NCBI RefSeq assembly: GCF_000723465.1
Contig: NZ_HF545617.1
Coordinates: forward strand, 663,624 to 727,623
Source: Ruminococcus bicirculans (ex Wegman et al. 2014)
GTDB taxonomy: Bacteria; Bacillota; Clostridia; Oscillospirales; Ruminococcaceae
Direction: 5' to 3'
DNA length: 64,000 bases
The translations under genes were made by a program, and so were the position numbers. Within the stretch, counting starts at the first letter, position 1, and each line of letters starts with the position of its first letter. A model generated the notes under the pieces. The model did not search any database. It was not told the DNA's origin and was given only the letters and a program-made list of their open reading frames with translations. Positions 8,629 to 16,130 of this stretch are shown here, piece after piece.

Positions 8629-8749
8629 CTTTGACCTCCTTATCAAGACGTGCGATCTCTTTTTCAGCAGACTTAAAAGCCACGGCAAGAGAACCTATCG
8701 TTGTTCCGATGATAACACCTATCATCATTCCAATGAACAAATACGTCAT
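8609..8749 (-). CDS. 46-residue single-pass membrane protein (DUF3789-like)
   Basis: This short frame reads Met-Thr-Tyr-Leu-Phe-Ile-Gly-Met-Met-Ile-Gly, a glycine-rich membrane helix (about 3-24), then a charged tail ending Asp-Ala-His-Lys-Gln-Ser. It resembles DUF3789, very short membrane proteins common in conjugative transposons and often missed by gene callers. It begins right after the gene at 8750-8992 and overlaps the next gene, filling what would otherwise be a gap in a tightly packed operon. The ribosome site would be the GAG-rich end of the preceding gene and is weak. Confidence 0.6.
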   Translation of the reverse strand: MTYLFIGMMIGVIIGTTIGSLAVAFKSAEKEIARLDKEVKDAHKQS

Positions 8750-8992
8750 TTACATCATCTCCATTTCCATATCCTCATCTTCTGTCTGTTCATCATCGGT
8801 CGACGTGATCTCAACATACTCGCCGATAACATTCAAGGCCTCATAGTAACTGCCCGAAGATGTTATTCTGCTGCACATTTCCTTTGCCTCATCATACATT
8901 CCGTTCCTTTTCAGCGTTTTTGAGGCTATGCCCATAAGATTAAAGATATTTCCGTCCTGCCCTATCAGCGGACATTTTGGCTTTTTGGACAT
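8750..8992 (-). CDS. Small conserved ICE protein of unknown function
   Basis: The 80-residue product starts Met-Ser-Lys-Lys-Pro-Lys-Cys-Pro-Leu-Ile-Gly-Gln-Asp-Gly-Asn-Ile-Phe-Asn. I know this opening from many hypothetical proteins of Clostridia mobile elements, none with a function. The middle is helical (Ala-Lys-Glu-Met-Cys-Ser-Arg-Ile) and the tail is acidic and Met-rich. Its ATG shares a base with the TGA of the Bro-N/KilAC gene, and AAGGAG stands eight bases before it; a GTG at 8995 is a poorer alternative. Confidence 0.65.
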   Translation of the reverse strand: MSKKPKCPLIGQDGNIFNLMGIASKTLKRNGMYDEAKEMCSRITSSGSYYEALNVIGEYVEITSTDDEQTEDEDMEMEMM

Positions 8993-9765
8993 CACGACAT
9001 CTCCTTTCCGTAATATTTTCTCAGCAGACCTATGATAAAAAGCTGACCTTTTCCCGTAACAAACGTCTGCTGATAGGTCTTTGTCATAGTCGGAGTTTCA
9101 AAAACCGACTCCTTAACAGCAAAATATCCGCAGTCGATAAAAGTCTGATAGGGGAGATTGTTTGCCATAAGCACGCCTTTTCCTTTCAGCCAACTATAGA
9201 GCCTGTTTCTGCCGACAGGGATATTTTCGGCTCTCGCAAGCTTCGCCATAGCGTTCATGTCAATGAGATTGGTTGTATCAGAAACCTGTTTCGCAAACTC
9301 CACCAACGGTTCGTCGTGGCGGATACGCTCGTTGAGCTGATTTATCGCCATCATCTGCAGACGGAAAAGATTCTGATACGGCTCGTCGAGGAATGGGAGA
9401 TAGTTATCGATAAACATATCTTCGTTAGCTACGTAGCCGCCTGTTTGATTGATTTGAGGCAGGATCTTATCAAATATCCACGACTCAAATTCCGCAGCTC
9501 TTGGCAGTTTGCTGTGTGCGACAAGTCTGTAAACATCGCCCTCAGGAATAAAAATCATCTTAATGGTCTTGCTTGGGGACTGCGGATGAGGTAGGTCGTG
9601 TTTCACGCCCCACCTGCAATGCCGCCTTATTGCGTCCTTTGTGTTGCTGTAGCCCAATGCAGAAGCCACATCCTTGCCGCAGAACATGATTCTGCCGTTA
9701 TCTTCCTTTAAAATTCTGAGCGAACCAAATTCCTCATTTTCAAATATCTTTATCATATTATTCAT
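8992..9765 (-). CDS. Bro-N / KilAC antirepressor-like protein
   Basis: The 257-residue protein has an N-terminal Bro-N domain (Phe-Cys-Gly-Lys-Asp-Val-Ala-Ser-Ala-Leu-Gly-Tyr and the later Ala-Ala-Glu-Phe-Glu-Ser-Trp-Ile). Its C-terminal region is KilAC-like (Leu-Tyr-Ser-Trp-Leu-Lys-Gly-Lys-Gly-Val-Leu and Val-Thr-Gly-Lys-Gly-Gln). These domains occur in phage and ICE antirepressors and DNA-binding regulators. The ATG at 9765 has GGAG seven bases upstream and overlaps the end of the cytosine methyltransferase by eight bases; a start at 9783 lacks spacing. It probably regulates element genes, perhaps in answer to DNA damage or a repressor; the target is unknown. Confidence 0.8.
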   Translation of the reverse strand: MNNMIKIFENEEFGSLRILKEDNGRIMFCGKDVASALGYSNTKDAIRRHCRWGVKHDLPHPQSPSKTIKMIFIPEGDVYRLVAHSKLPRAAEFESWIFDKILPQINQTGGYVANEDMFIDNYLPFLDEPYQNLFRLQMMAINQLNERIRHDEPLVEFAKQVSDTTNLIDMNAMAKLARAENIPVGRNRLYSWLKGKGVLMANNLPYQTFIDCGYFAVKESVFETPTMTKTYQQTFVTGKGQLFIIGLLRKYYGKEMS

Positions 9766-11029
9766 TTGCATTCTCCTTGTCAATTTCTAAAATAAACCTT
9801 GCAAGAGCCTCAATAACATTCGTAGTAACGGCATTTCCTGCCTGCTTGTAAAGCTGTGCGTCGGACATTCCGGTTGCCGCCACCTTGTTGAACTGCTCGT
9901 CTGTAAACCCCTGCAAACGCCAGCATTCCAAAGGCATGAGCCTGCGGATATATCCGCAGTAGATCACCCCGTGTTTATCGGTGACAGTTATCGTAAACAT
10001 CGGTTCGTTTGGGAGTTTAAATCTTCGCCCTTGCTGACGAACTTTCTCCTTTTCGGGAGTAAGCACCGCAATCGGATCGCTAATCACGATCACCCCCGAC
10101 TTTTCTCCTTTATGGTGACCTATACCGCTGTCCTGCCTTGACGTTATGCACCTCGCAAGCTCTGTAACTTTCGGTTCGGGATTCATATCGATACACATAG
10201 CGTAATATCCCTGATTACAGCTTGTTGTCAGCGTGTGTGCTACATCGTGACCTACACGTCCTCGTCTTGAATTAATGTTAGGGTAGGCGAGATCAATACT
10301 GTCGCCGGGCAGAGCGATCTGATAGCCCGACTTAGTTTTTGATTTTATCGGCAGGCCGATTATCTCATAAAGGCCTGTTTTTCCTCCGAAACCGCCAGCC
10401 TGACTTGTAAGGGTTATGCTCAGTCCGTCGGCTGAATATACTCTGTTGCCCTCTCTGCCTGAAATTCTTTTGACAAGAGTTTTTGGATTTGCATCTGTGA
10501 AAGACAATACTTTTCCGGAACACTTTTCTCTATGAAATCCGATAATATACACTCTTTTTCGGGATTGGGCGACTCTAAAATTTGCGCTGTTAAGCACCTG
10601 CCATGCGACATCGTACCCCAATTCGTCCAGCGAACCAAGGATGGTCGCAAACGTCCTGCCTGAGTCATGCGATAACAATCCGGGTACGTTCTCAAGCAGC
10701 AGATATTTAGGTTTTTTAACGGCAGCGATTCTGGCAATTTCAAAGAACAGAGTTCCTCTTGCGTCGTCAAATCCGCCCCTTTTTCCAGCGATTGAAAAGC
10801 TTTGGCAAGGGAAGCCTCCGCATATAAGGTCGAGATTAGGCAGCTCGTTTGGGTCGATCTTTCTTGCGTCATCGTAATACACCTCGTTTCTTGTATCGTA
10901 CAACGTTTCGTATGCTTTCTTTGCATATTTGTCTATTTCACAATAACCGACGCACTTGAATCCGCCTGCTTTTTCAAGCCCTGAGCGAAATCCGCCGATA
11001 CCTGCAAAGATATCGAAATATTTTATCAT
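9758..11029 (-). CDS. DNA cytosine-5 methyltransferase
   Basis: This 423-residue C5 methyltransferase has the SAM-binding Phe-Ala-Gly-Ile-Gly-Gly-Phe (8-14), the catalytic Pro-Cys-Gln with Cys75, Glu-Asn-Val (113-115) and the C-terminal Gln-Ala-Gly-Asn-Ala-Val motif. All canonical motifs are present, so it should be active. The target recognition region between about 200 and 350 cannot be read for specificity. No endonuclease neighbours it, so it is an orphan methyltransferase of the element, together with the D12 adenine enzyme. Such pairs on conjugative elements are thought to protect incoming DNA from host restriction. Overlap with the Bro-N/KilAC gene indicates one operon. Confidence 0.9.
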   Translation of the reverse strand: MIKYFDIFAGIGGFRSGLEKAGGFKCVGYCEIDKYAKKAYETLYDTRNEVYYDDARKIDPNELPNLDLICGGFPCQSFSIAGKRGGFDDARGTLFFEIARIAAVKKPKYLLLENVPGLLSHDSGRTFATILGSLDELGYDVAWQVLNSANFRVAQSRKRVYIIGFHREKCSGKVLSFTDANPKTLVKRISGREGNRVYSADGLSITLTSQAGGFGGKTGLYEIIGLPIKSKTKSGYQIALPGDSIDLAYPNINSRRGRVGHDVAHTLTTSCNQGYYAMCIDMNPEPKVTELARCITSRQDSGIGHHKGEKSGVIVISDPIAVLTPEKEKVRQQGRRFKLPNEPMFTITVTDKHGVIYCGYIRRLMPLECWRLQGFTDEQFNKVAATGMSDAQLYKQAGNAVTTNVIEALARFILEIDKENANE

Positions 11030-11082
11030 TTACCACGTTCCTTTCCGCAATAAAAAACGGCCAAGCTTCCTTAACTTGACTG

Positions 11083-11349
11083 TTACATTGACATATTCAT
11101 TTCTTCTCCCTCTGTTTGTTCCGATTCTTCTCTGATAACGTGAAAATCGTCCACGCCTGGGAGCACGCCAAGCATTCTGCCATTGTCAAAGACACAATGC
11201 AAAGTGCCTATGTCATCAACGTGATCGACCCTGCCAAGAGTCCCCGACTCAACAGGGAACGGGTCATCATTCATTCTGTCAAGGCAGATGCGAGTTCCTT
11301 CGGGATATCGTTCTTTCAGCCATTCTACTTTCTTTTCGTAATACATCAT
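11083..11349 (-). CDS. DUF4314-like protein
   Basis: The 88-residue protein carries the pattern Arg-Tyr-Pro-Glu-Gly-Thr-Arg-Ile, then Gly-Thr-Leu-Gly-Arg-Val-Asp-His-Val-Asp-Asp-Ile-Gly and Pro-Gly-Val-Asp. I recognise this as DUF4314, a small beta-barrel family common next to methyltransferases in conjugative elements. The tail is acidic and Met-rich, like that of the gene at 8750-8992. GAGGTGA precedes the start. No biochemical function is established. Confidence 0.7.
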   Translation of the reverse strand: MMYYEKKVEWLKERYPEGTRICLDRMNDDPFPVESGTLGRVDHVDDIGTLHCVFDNGRMLGVLPGVDDFHVIREESEQTEGEEMNMSM

Positions 11350-11357
11350 AAATCACC

Positions 11358-12176
11358 TCACAATGTCATTTCAGGTTCTTCGGTCAGCTCTTTGGATTGA
11401 GTGCGATCCATTTCCTCCGTCGTTTGCAATGACCAGCTGTCATCAAAACTCCAAAAGCTGACATAGATCTCGCCGTCAGGAGTTTTTATCGGTCTTTGTT
11501 CCAGACTCTCTCCTGCACCGTCGCTGAGCTGACCGATAAAATATTCACGGAGATCTTCAAGTTCATCTTTCGTAAGCTGACCGTAAACGCTTGCTGTAAC
11601 AACTCCCACAAGTTCTTCGTCATTTTCTTCGACAGACATAAATGCCGAAAACACCTTTTGGTCAACAGAATTTCCTCTATTGTACCAATGCATCAGACCT
11701 CGCTCTTTTTCCTCAGGCAGATTAAAATCGCTGATAAAATAATTTATCTCCGATTCGTAAGCAGAAGCCTCATTGGGTGAGATTTCATTGTATTCATCAT
11801 CGTCCCATCTGCTGATCTCAAGAGGGCAGTAAAATTTCATTTCCTGCAAATGCATTTGCATATGATTTTCGTAAAGCAGTTTTGCATTTGGAATATACTG
11901 AGCATATCGTGCATAAGGTGCGCCCTCTGATTCGATCAGCAGTCCGTCGCCCTGATCGTCATCGTATATGAGCAGGCAATGATACTGATTATTTACGTCG
12001 CAGAACATAAGGTCTGTGTTTTCTGCGATCAGATCATTGTCCTGCATCGGATGCCTTTTCAGGCGTTCAAATTTGTCATGGGTGACTGCTTCTGCCTTTT
12101 CCACCACGCAAACTCTTGTACCGAACTCTGGCTCTTTGCGGAGCAGATTTGCATTGATCACAAGTTTTTCATTCAT
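11358..12176 (-). CDS. Hypothetical ICE protein
   Basis: The start is set at the ATG at 12176, seven bases after GGAGGA; the ATG at 12182 touches that site. The product has 272 residues. The first 95 or so look like a compact domain (Phe-Gly-Thr-Arg-Val-Cys-Val-Val-Glu, then Leu-Leu-Ile-Tyr-Asp-Asp-Asp-Gln-Gly-Asp-Gly) that I have seen in other element proteins without a function. The rest is acidic, with an Asp/Glu-rich segment and a Trp-rich stretch (Ser-Phe-Trp-Ser-Phe-Asp-Asp-Ser-Trp-Ser). It is the first gene of the minus-strand operon in view and begins just after a strong hairpin at 12255-12315. Confidence 0.6.
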   Translation of the reverse strand: MNEKLVINANLLRKEPEFGTRVCVVEKAEAVTHDKFERLKRHPMQDNDLIAENTDLMFCDVNNQYHCLLIYDDDQGDGLLIESEGAPYARYAQYIPNAKLLYENHMQMHLQEMKFYCPLEISRWDDDEYNEISPNEASAYESEINYFISDFNLPEEKERGLMHWYNRGNSVDQKVFSAFMSVEENDEELVGVVTASVYGQLTKDELEDLREYFIGQLSDGAGESLEQRPIKTPDGEIYVSFWSFDDSWSLQTTEEMDRTQSKELTEEPEMTL

Positions 12177-12254
12177 TGTCATTCCTCCGTTCGTATAGTT
12201 TTTTGTTTTTTAATAGTATAGCTGCCACATTGGTATCACAACCTTTCCTTAGAA

Positions 12255-12315
12255 ATGAAAAAAGGCTGTTTTATCATCGTCACTTAAATTCGTGACAATA
12301 GACAAAACAGCCTTT
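12255..12315 (-). terminator. Long terminator hairpin at the ICE/chromosome junction
   Basis: AAAGGCTGTTTT (12261-12272) and AAAACAGCCTTT (12304-12315) form a perfect 12-bp stem, and an inner GTCAC/GTGAC stem (12279-12283 with 12292-12296) extends it. On the minus strand it ends in TTTTTTC. It would insulate the element operon from transcription coming from the tRNA side. Confidence 0.65.
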
Positions 12316-12490
12316 AAAACTTTGTGATTATTTTTTCATAACAAATCGGCAGGCTCAGAGCGAAATCTGCTCAAAGTCTGCCGTTATGTTCGATATTTTT
12401 TGTTGTGTAGGGTTCGACTCCCTTTTTTCGTGAAAACCGGTGAAAAGCATCCACGGTTTTACACTAAAATTTTCCGCTTTCTAAACATCA
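12316..12490. other. Non-coding junction segment with a T-arm-like 13-mer
   Basis: No gene is visible here. It holds an imperfect inverted repeat, CGGCAGGCT with AGTCTGCCG (about 12349-12383), and GGGTTCGACTCCC (12410-12422). The 13-mer has the form of a tRNA T-arm and is identical to that part of the tRNA-Gly at 61663-61736. There is no tRNA body around it. It may be an attachment-site remnant or chance. Confidence 0.4.
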
Positions 12491-12516
12491 AAAAAGCCCG
12501 TAAATACGGGCTTTTT
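12491..12516. terminator. Bidirectional terminator downstream of tRNA-Thr
   Basis: AAAAAGCCCGT, a four-base loop and ACGGGCTTTTT form an 11-bp stem with A and T tracts on either side. It lies 30 bp beyond the 3' end of the minus-strand tRNA-Thr and should end its transcript. Confidence 0.85.
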
Positions 12517-12546
12517 CAGGTGAATATCCATTTGGTATCACCAATA

Positions 12547-12622
<76 letters not shown>

Positions 12623-12688
12623 AAACCAATTACAGTAATATATTATACACTATCTCTGCCGCTTTGTCAAGCCCTTTTCACAACTTTT

Positions 12689-13579
12689 TTACTCTATTCC
12701 CTCATCATCATCGTCATCTGCCTGAACACTTGGGTCGTAATCATCATATGTGTCCATAAAATTGTACTTCTTGCCCTTGTATTCGTATTGTATCACAGTG
12801 CGCAGATTGACGTTGTAAACGCTCTTGAAGATATTGTTTTCGATGTTGGGATTGGTGGCACGAAACTTTGCTATAAGCTCCTTCATTTCCTGCCGCTTTG
12901 ATACTTCACCTTTTTTCTCTAGCCCCTCGTAGCTCTCAGTGAAACGGCAGGCACAGCGGATAAAATGCAGATCGTTCTGCTCCACCCAGCGGATAATGTC
13001 CGCCTCTTTCACCATGTACAGTGGTCTGATAAGCTCCATGCCTGCGTAGTTCCTCGAGTGTAGCTTCGGCATCATAGTCTGAATCTGTCCTCCGTATACC
13101 ATGCTCATGAGTATGGTTTCTATAACATCATCAAAATGATGTCCCAAAGCTATCTTGTTGCATCCAAGGTCCTGCGCAAATTTGTAAAGCCAGCCACGTC
13201 TCATTCTTGCACAAAGATAGCATGGGTTGCGTTTTGTGTTGTATGCAATGTCAAAGACCTTTGTTTCAAACATCTTTATGGGTATTCCCATAAGCGCCGC
13301 ATTGTCGATTATCCTCTGCCTGTTTGCGTCGCTGTAGCCGGGGTTCATCACAATAAACTCCAGCCCGATATCCATGCCCTGATATTTCTGCAAATGCTGC
13401 ATACACTTAGCAAGGAGCATTGAGTCCTTGCCGCCTGATATGCACACCGCTATTTTGTCCCCCGGCTTTATCATATCGTAACGCTCATATCCCATAACGA
13501 ACTTGTTCCATATATCTCTGCGAAAATCAGTAACGATGCTCCGCTCTATCTTCTGCTGTGGCGTCAATATTCTTGACAT
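12689..13579 (-). CDS. ttcA: tRNA 2-thiocytidine synthetase-like PP-loop ATPase (TtcA family)
   Basis: TtcA-type enzymes adenylate the cytidine at position 32 of tRNA and replace its oxygen with sulfur, using an iron-sulfur cluster. The 296-residue protein has the PP-loop Ser-Gly-Gly-Lys-Asp-Ser at 48-53, Cys120-x-x-Cys123 and a third cysteine group (Cys209, Cys211), matching the family layout. The acidic tail (Asp-Asp-Asp-Asp-Asp-Glu) is unusual. AAGGAG stands six bases before the ATG, and a TTGACA-17-TAGAAT promoter lies at 13617-13645. It is a single gene diverging from the CYTH gene. Confidence 0.85.
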   Translation of the reverse strand: MSRILTPQQKIERSIVTDFRRDIWNKFVMGYERYDMIKPGDKIAVCISGGKDSMLLAKCMQHLQKYQGMDIGLEFIVMNPGYSDANRQRIIDNAALMGIPIKMFETKVFDIAYNTKRNPCYLCARMRRGWLYKFAQDLGCNKIALGHHFDDVIETILMSMVYGGQIQTMMPKLHSRNYAGMELIRPLYMVKEADIIRWVEQNDLHFIRCACRFTESYEGLEKKGEVSKRQEMKELIAKFRATNPNIENNIFKSVYNVNLRTVIQYEYKGKKYNFMDTYDDYDPSVQADDDDDEGIE

Positions 13580-13616
13580 CTCAAACTCTCCTTAAAATAA
13601 TCAAATTACTAATTAA

Positions 13617-13645
13617 ATTCTACTATTTTTATGGGAATTTGTCAA
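13617..13645 (-). promoter_or_regulatory. Promoter of the ttcA gene
   Basis: On the minus strand TTGACA (13645-13640) and TAGAAT (13622-13617) are separated by 17 bp, about 40 bp before the ttcA start. Confidence 0.7.
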
Positions 13646-13656
13646 CCATATTCATG

Positions 13657-13685
13657 TTGACATTATATTGTGATATTGTTATAAT
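13657..13685 (+). promoter_or_regulatory. Promoter reading into the MITE-like hairpin and CYTH gene
   Basis: TTGACA at 13657 and TATAAT at 13680 are spaced 17 bp. The transcript would begin just before the 174-bp hairpin element, so that element would form most of the 5' leader of the CYTH gene. Confidence 0.7.
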
Positions 13686-13692
13686 AAAATAA

Positions 13693-13866
13693 AGGCAATA
13701 CCGCACAAAGATTGTGCGTCAGATGCGTAGTCAGATTTTTTGTCAGATTGCATAAAAATTCCGCAGGCATACTGTTGTATGTCAAGGGATTTTTGTGTGA
13801 TATGACGGAAAATCTGCAAGCAGATGGCGTGCAAAGCCGTCAGGCGGGCTTTGTGCGGTGTTGCCT
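13693..13866. repeat. 174-bp MITE-like element with terminal inverted repeats
   Basis: The ends are AGGCAATACCGCACAAAG (13693-13710) and CTTTGTGCGGTGTTGCCT (13849-13866), complementary at 17 of 18 positions. The interior carries more complementary arms (a GTCAGATTTT region against AAAATCTGC, and GGCATAC against GTATGTC near the centre), so most of the element can fold into one long imperfect hairpin. It has no coding capacity. A perfect palindromic derivative of its ends lies at 48017-48057. It sits in the leader of the CYTH gene. Confidence 0.8.
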
Positions 13867-13890
13867 AAAGTATTAAAGCAGGAGGATATC

Positions 13891-14448
13891 ATGAGCGAAA
13901 ATATAGAGCGTGAGATAAAAATTTCTCTCACAAAAGAACAATATAACACCGCTGTAAAGCTTTTTCAGTGGGGCAAAATAATAGAGCAGACCAATTTTTA
14001 TTATATCCCGCAAAGAGATTCAGGCATGACAAGTATCAGGGTAAGACAAATAGGGGATAAGTATTTTTTGCAGCTTAAAGCACCTATCTCCGAAAATGGT
14101 GCGCTTCATGTGAAAAAAGAGTATGAACAACAGCTTGACAGCCTGCCTAAAAAGCTCACCGCACAGGAGCTTTCAAAGCTTGTGGGGAGAGATTTCCCTG
14201 CCGCTGACCTTACAGGCTCTTTGCATACTCAGCGCAAGCTCTGCACCGATTTCGACCATGTTGAGATATGCCTAGACAAAAGCGAATATCTCGGCGTGAC
14301 CGACTATGAGTTGGAGCTTGAATATACAGCAGACTATCCCGAAAAGCCTTTGGAGATACTGAAAAATGCAGGTATCACACAGGGAGAAGCGGTAATAGGC
14401 AAGTATGCAAGGTTTATGGAAAGAGCGAAAAAGCTGGGCAAGTGCTGA
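13891..14448 (+). CDS. CYTH domain protein (triphosphate tunnel enzyme family)
   Basis: The ATG at 13891 follows GGAGG by five bases; the 185-residue product has the CYTH hallmark Glu6-x-Glu8-x-Lys10 at its start and many alternating charged residues on predicted strands (for example Arg-Val-Arg-Gln-Ile-Gly-Asp-Lys-Tyr). CYTH proteins bind triphosphates in a beta tunnel and act as inorganic triphosphatases, thiamine triphosphatases or adenylate cyclases; which applies here cannot be told. Its mRNA leader contains the 174-bp hairpin element. Confidence 0.8.
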   Translation: MSENIEREIKISLTKEQYNTAVKLFQWGKIIEQTNFYYIPQRDSGMTSIRVRQIGDKYFLQLKAPISENGALHVKKEYEQQLDSLPKKLTAQELSKLVGRDFPAADLTGSLHTQRKLCTDFDHVEICLDKSEYLGVTDYELELEYTADYPEKPLEILKNAGITQGEAVIGKYARFMERAKKLGKC

Positions 14449-14520
14449 TTTTCGCCTATCTGCGGTCATTTTCTATGAAAAAGCACCCACAGCCTGCAAA
14501 GGTTTGGGCAATAATGATAA

Positions 14521-14549
14521 TTGACAGTGACGTTATAATATGTTATTAT
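14521..14549 (+). promoter_or_regulatory. Promoter of the amino-acid binding lipoprotein gene
   Basis: TTGACA at 14521 and TATTAT at 14544 are spaced 17 bp, about 60 bp before the start codon. Confidence 0.6.
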
Positions 14550-14607
14550 ATTAAAGTGTTAAAACGTATGAAATGGTATTTTGACGATACCCGAAAGGAA
14601 GTTAATA

Positions 14608-15462
14608 ATGAAAAGATCTATTTTTAAGACTATCGCATCACTTTCCGCTGCTGCCATGATGCTTTTGGCTGTAGGCTGCGGAAGCACATCTGATTCTTCA
14701 TCAGCAGCAGGCACAAACAGCACAGCCGCTGCAACAGGCGAGGATAACTCACTTCAGAAAGTTCTTGATTCAGGCAAGCTTGTGCTTGGTCTTGACCCAA
14801 CATTCAAGCCAATGGGCTACACGGACGAGAACGACAACATCGTAGGCTTTGATATCGACGTTGCAAAGGAAGTTTGCTCAAGACTTGGTGTAGAACTTGA
14901 AACTTACTCTGTAAACTGGGATACAAAGGAGCAGGATCTTAATGCAGGCACAATAGATTGTATCTGGAACGGCCTTTCTGTCAGCGATGAGAGAAAGAAA
15001 GTAATGCTCATGAGCGAGCCTTACATGAAGAATGAAATGGTGTTCGTTGTAAACGGCTCAAGCGACGTTGCTTCACAGGCTGATCTTGCAGGCAAGAACA
15101 TTGCCGTGCAGAACGGCTCAACAGCACAGGAAACACTTCTTGCATCTGACGTTGTAGCAAATGGTGCGACAACAACGGAGCTTGCAACAAATGTTGAAGC
15201 CCTCCAGCAGTTGGAGCTTAACATGGTAGACGCAGCGTTCCTTGACTCAGTAGTTGCAAACTACGAGATATCCACATCAGGCAAGGATTACAAGGTGCTT
15301 CCTGACGGCCTTGACCCAGAGGAGTACGCTATCGGCTTCAGACTTGGTGATCAGGCACTTTGCGACAAGATCGAGGAGATCCTTCACGAAATGAAGCAGG
15401 ACGGCAAGCTCGCTGAGATATCAACAACTTGGTTCGGAAGCGACATCACGACCATAGAATAA
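14608..15462 (+). CDS. Amino-acid ABC transporter substrate-binding lipoprotein (orphan)
   Basis: The ATG at 14608 follows AAAGGAAG. The 284-residue product has a lipoprotein signal with lipobox ending at Cys24, a Ser/Ala/Thr-rich linker and a family 3 solute-binding domain: Leu-Val-Leu-Gly-Leu-Asp-Pro-Thr-Phe-Lys-Pro-Met, then Gly-Phe-Asp-Ile-Asp-Val-Ala, and Ala-Gly-Thr-Ile-Asp-Cys-Ile-Trp-Asn-Gly. It should capture a polar amino acid outside the cell for an ABC importer. No permease or ATPase gene is adjacent, and a terminator follows directly, so its transporter is encoded elsewhere. The substrate cannot be read. Confidence 0.85.
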   Translation: MKRSIFKTIASLSAAAMMLLAVGCGSTSDSSSAAGTNSTAAATGEDNSLQKVLDSGKLVLGLDPTFKPMGYTDENDNIVGFDIDVAKEVCSRLGVELETYSVNWDTKEQDLNAGTIDCIWNGLSVSDERKKVMLMSEPYMKNEMVFVVNGSSDVASQADLAGKNIAVQNGSTAQETLLASDVVANGATTTELATNVEALQQLELNMVDAAFLDSVVANYEISTSGKDYKVLPDGLDPEEYAIGFRLGDQALCDKIEEILHEMKQDGKLAEISTTWFGSDITTIE

Positions 15463-15477
15463 TCACAAAAACATTCA

Positions 15478-15510
15478 ATCGGACAGTCTTCGGGCTGTCC
15501 GATTTTTTTT
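15478..15510 (+). terminator. Terminator of the binding-lipoprotein gene
   Basis: ATCGGACAG and CTGTCCGAT (15478-15486 with 15495-15503) form a 9-bp stem followed by eight T. Confidence 0.9.
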
Positions 15511-15548
15511 GCTTATTAAGTTTTTTTCGTGTCATATCTTTAGAAAAT

Positions 15549-15585
15549 AAAAAAGTCTCGCAAACAACGTGTTTACGAGATTTTT
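15549..15585 (-). terminator. Terminator of tRNA-Ser
   Basis: On the minus strand TCTCGTAAAC pairs with GTTTGCGAGA around a five-base loop, with one mismatch, and is followed by a T tract. It begins immediately after the tRNA-Ser 3' end. Confidence 0.75.
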
Positions 15586-15678
15586 TGGCGGAGAAGGAGG
15601 GATTCGAACCCTCGATGAGCTATTAACCCATACACGAGTTCCAGTCGTGCGCCATAAACCGGGCTAGGCGACTTCTCC
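15586..15678 (-). tRNA. tRNA-Ser (anticodon GGA)
   Basis: This 93-base class II tRNA on the minus strand has acceptor GGAGAAG with CTTCTCC, anticodon stem CACGA with TCGTG around CTGGAAC (anticodon GGA), a long variable arm, T-arm GGTTCGAATCC and encoded CCA. Confidence 0.95.
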
Positions 15679-16040
15679 AGTTTATCATTTTTTATATGTG
15701 TCACACTATCTAAGCGACTTTAATATTATACCATATGATCTTTTACTTGTCAAGACATTTTTGAAACTTTTTTGTTCTTTTCTTATTCAGAATTACTGTG
15801 TAAAAAAAGTTTTCTCTGCGATGCTTTATTAACAATATTCTGAAAAGTTTTCATTTTATTTTCTATATGAACATGTTACCGAAAATTTTCGCAATCTCGA
15901 AAACGATTAAGCAAATCATTTGGTTGATTTATAACAAATTTAATCAAATATATGTATTGGTAATATTGAAAATATCTTAATAATTTTACCACAAAAATAA
16001 AAAAGTCTTTAAAAAGTTTACGAAAATTCACAAAATGCCT
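15679..16040. other. AT-rich intergenic region with palindromes before the GGDEF gene
   Basis: No gene is seen. It contains the perfect palindrome CGAAAATTTTCG (15880-15891) and an imperfect inverted repeat ATTTGGTTGATTT with AAATTTAATCAAAT (15918-15949), both 90-160 bp before the promoter at 16041. They could be regulator sites; nothing shows which protein would bind. Confidence 0.4.
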
Positions 16041-16069
16041 TTGACAACTCGAGGCAAATGTGGTATAAT
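16041..16069 (+). promoter_or_regulatory. Consensus promoter of the sensor/GGDEF gene
   Basis: TTGACA at 16041 and TATAAT at 16064 have a 17-bp spacer, a perfect match to the housekeeping sigma consensus. Confidence 0.85.
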
Positions 16070-16130
16070 ATTTGAATGACTGTAGGGTGAAGTGCGTCTA
16101 AATGCGACATTATAGAGAAGGTGAGACATT

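Larger units (their letters stand above)
1..12488 (-). mobile_element. Integrative conjugative element-like accessory region (partial, right end)
   Basis: All genes here lie on the minus strand, most with overlapping or nearly touching ends. The set (sortase B, Cna-B surface protein, VirB2-like membrane protein, DUF3846-, DUF3789- and DUF4314-like small proteins, two orphan DNA methyltransferases, a Bro-N/KilAC protein) is typical of conjugative elements of gut Clostridia. Genes beyond the tRNA-Thr at 12547-12622 are housekeeping. The element lies on the 3' side of that tRNA, a common integration site, so the boundary is probably between 12183 and 12546. No duplicated tRNA end is visible and the other end is outside the window, so the boundary is inferred. 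Integrase, relaxase and most transfer genes are not in view. Confidence 0.7.

Noticed and set aside
7409..11029. Methyltransferase genes considered as a restriction-modification system
   Set aside because: No endonuclease or specificity subunit lies between or beside them; the neighbours are small ICE proteins.
12410..12422. T-arm-like 13-mer considered as part of a tRNA gene
   Set aside because: No acceptor, D-arm or anticodon arm can be found around it, and it runs into a T tract.
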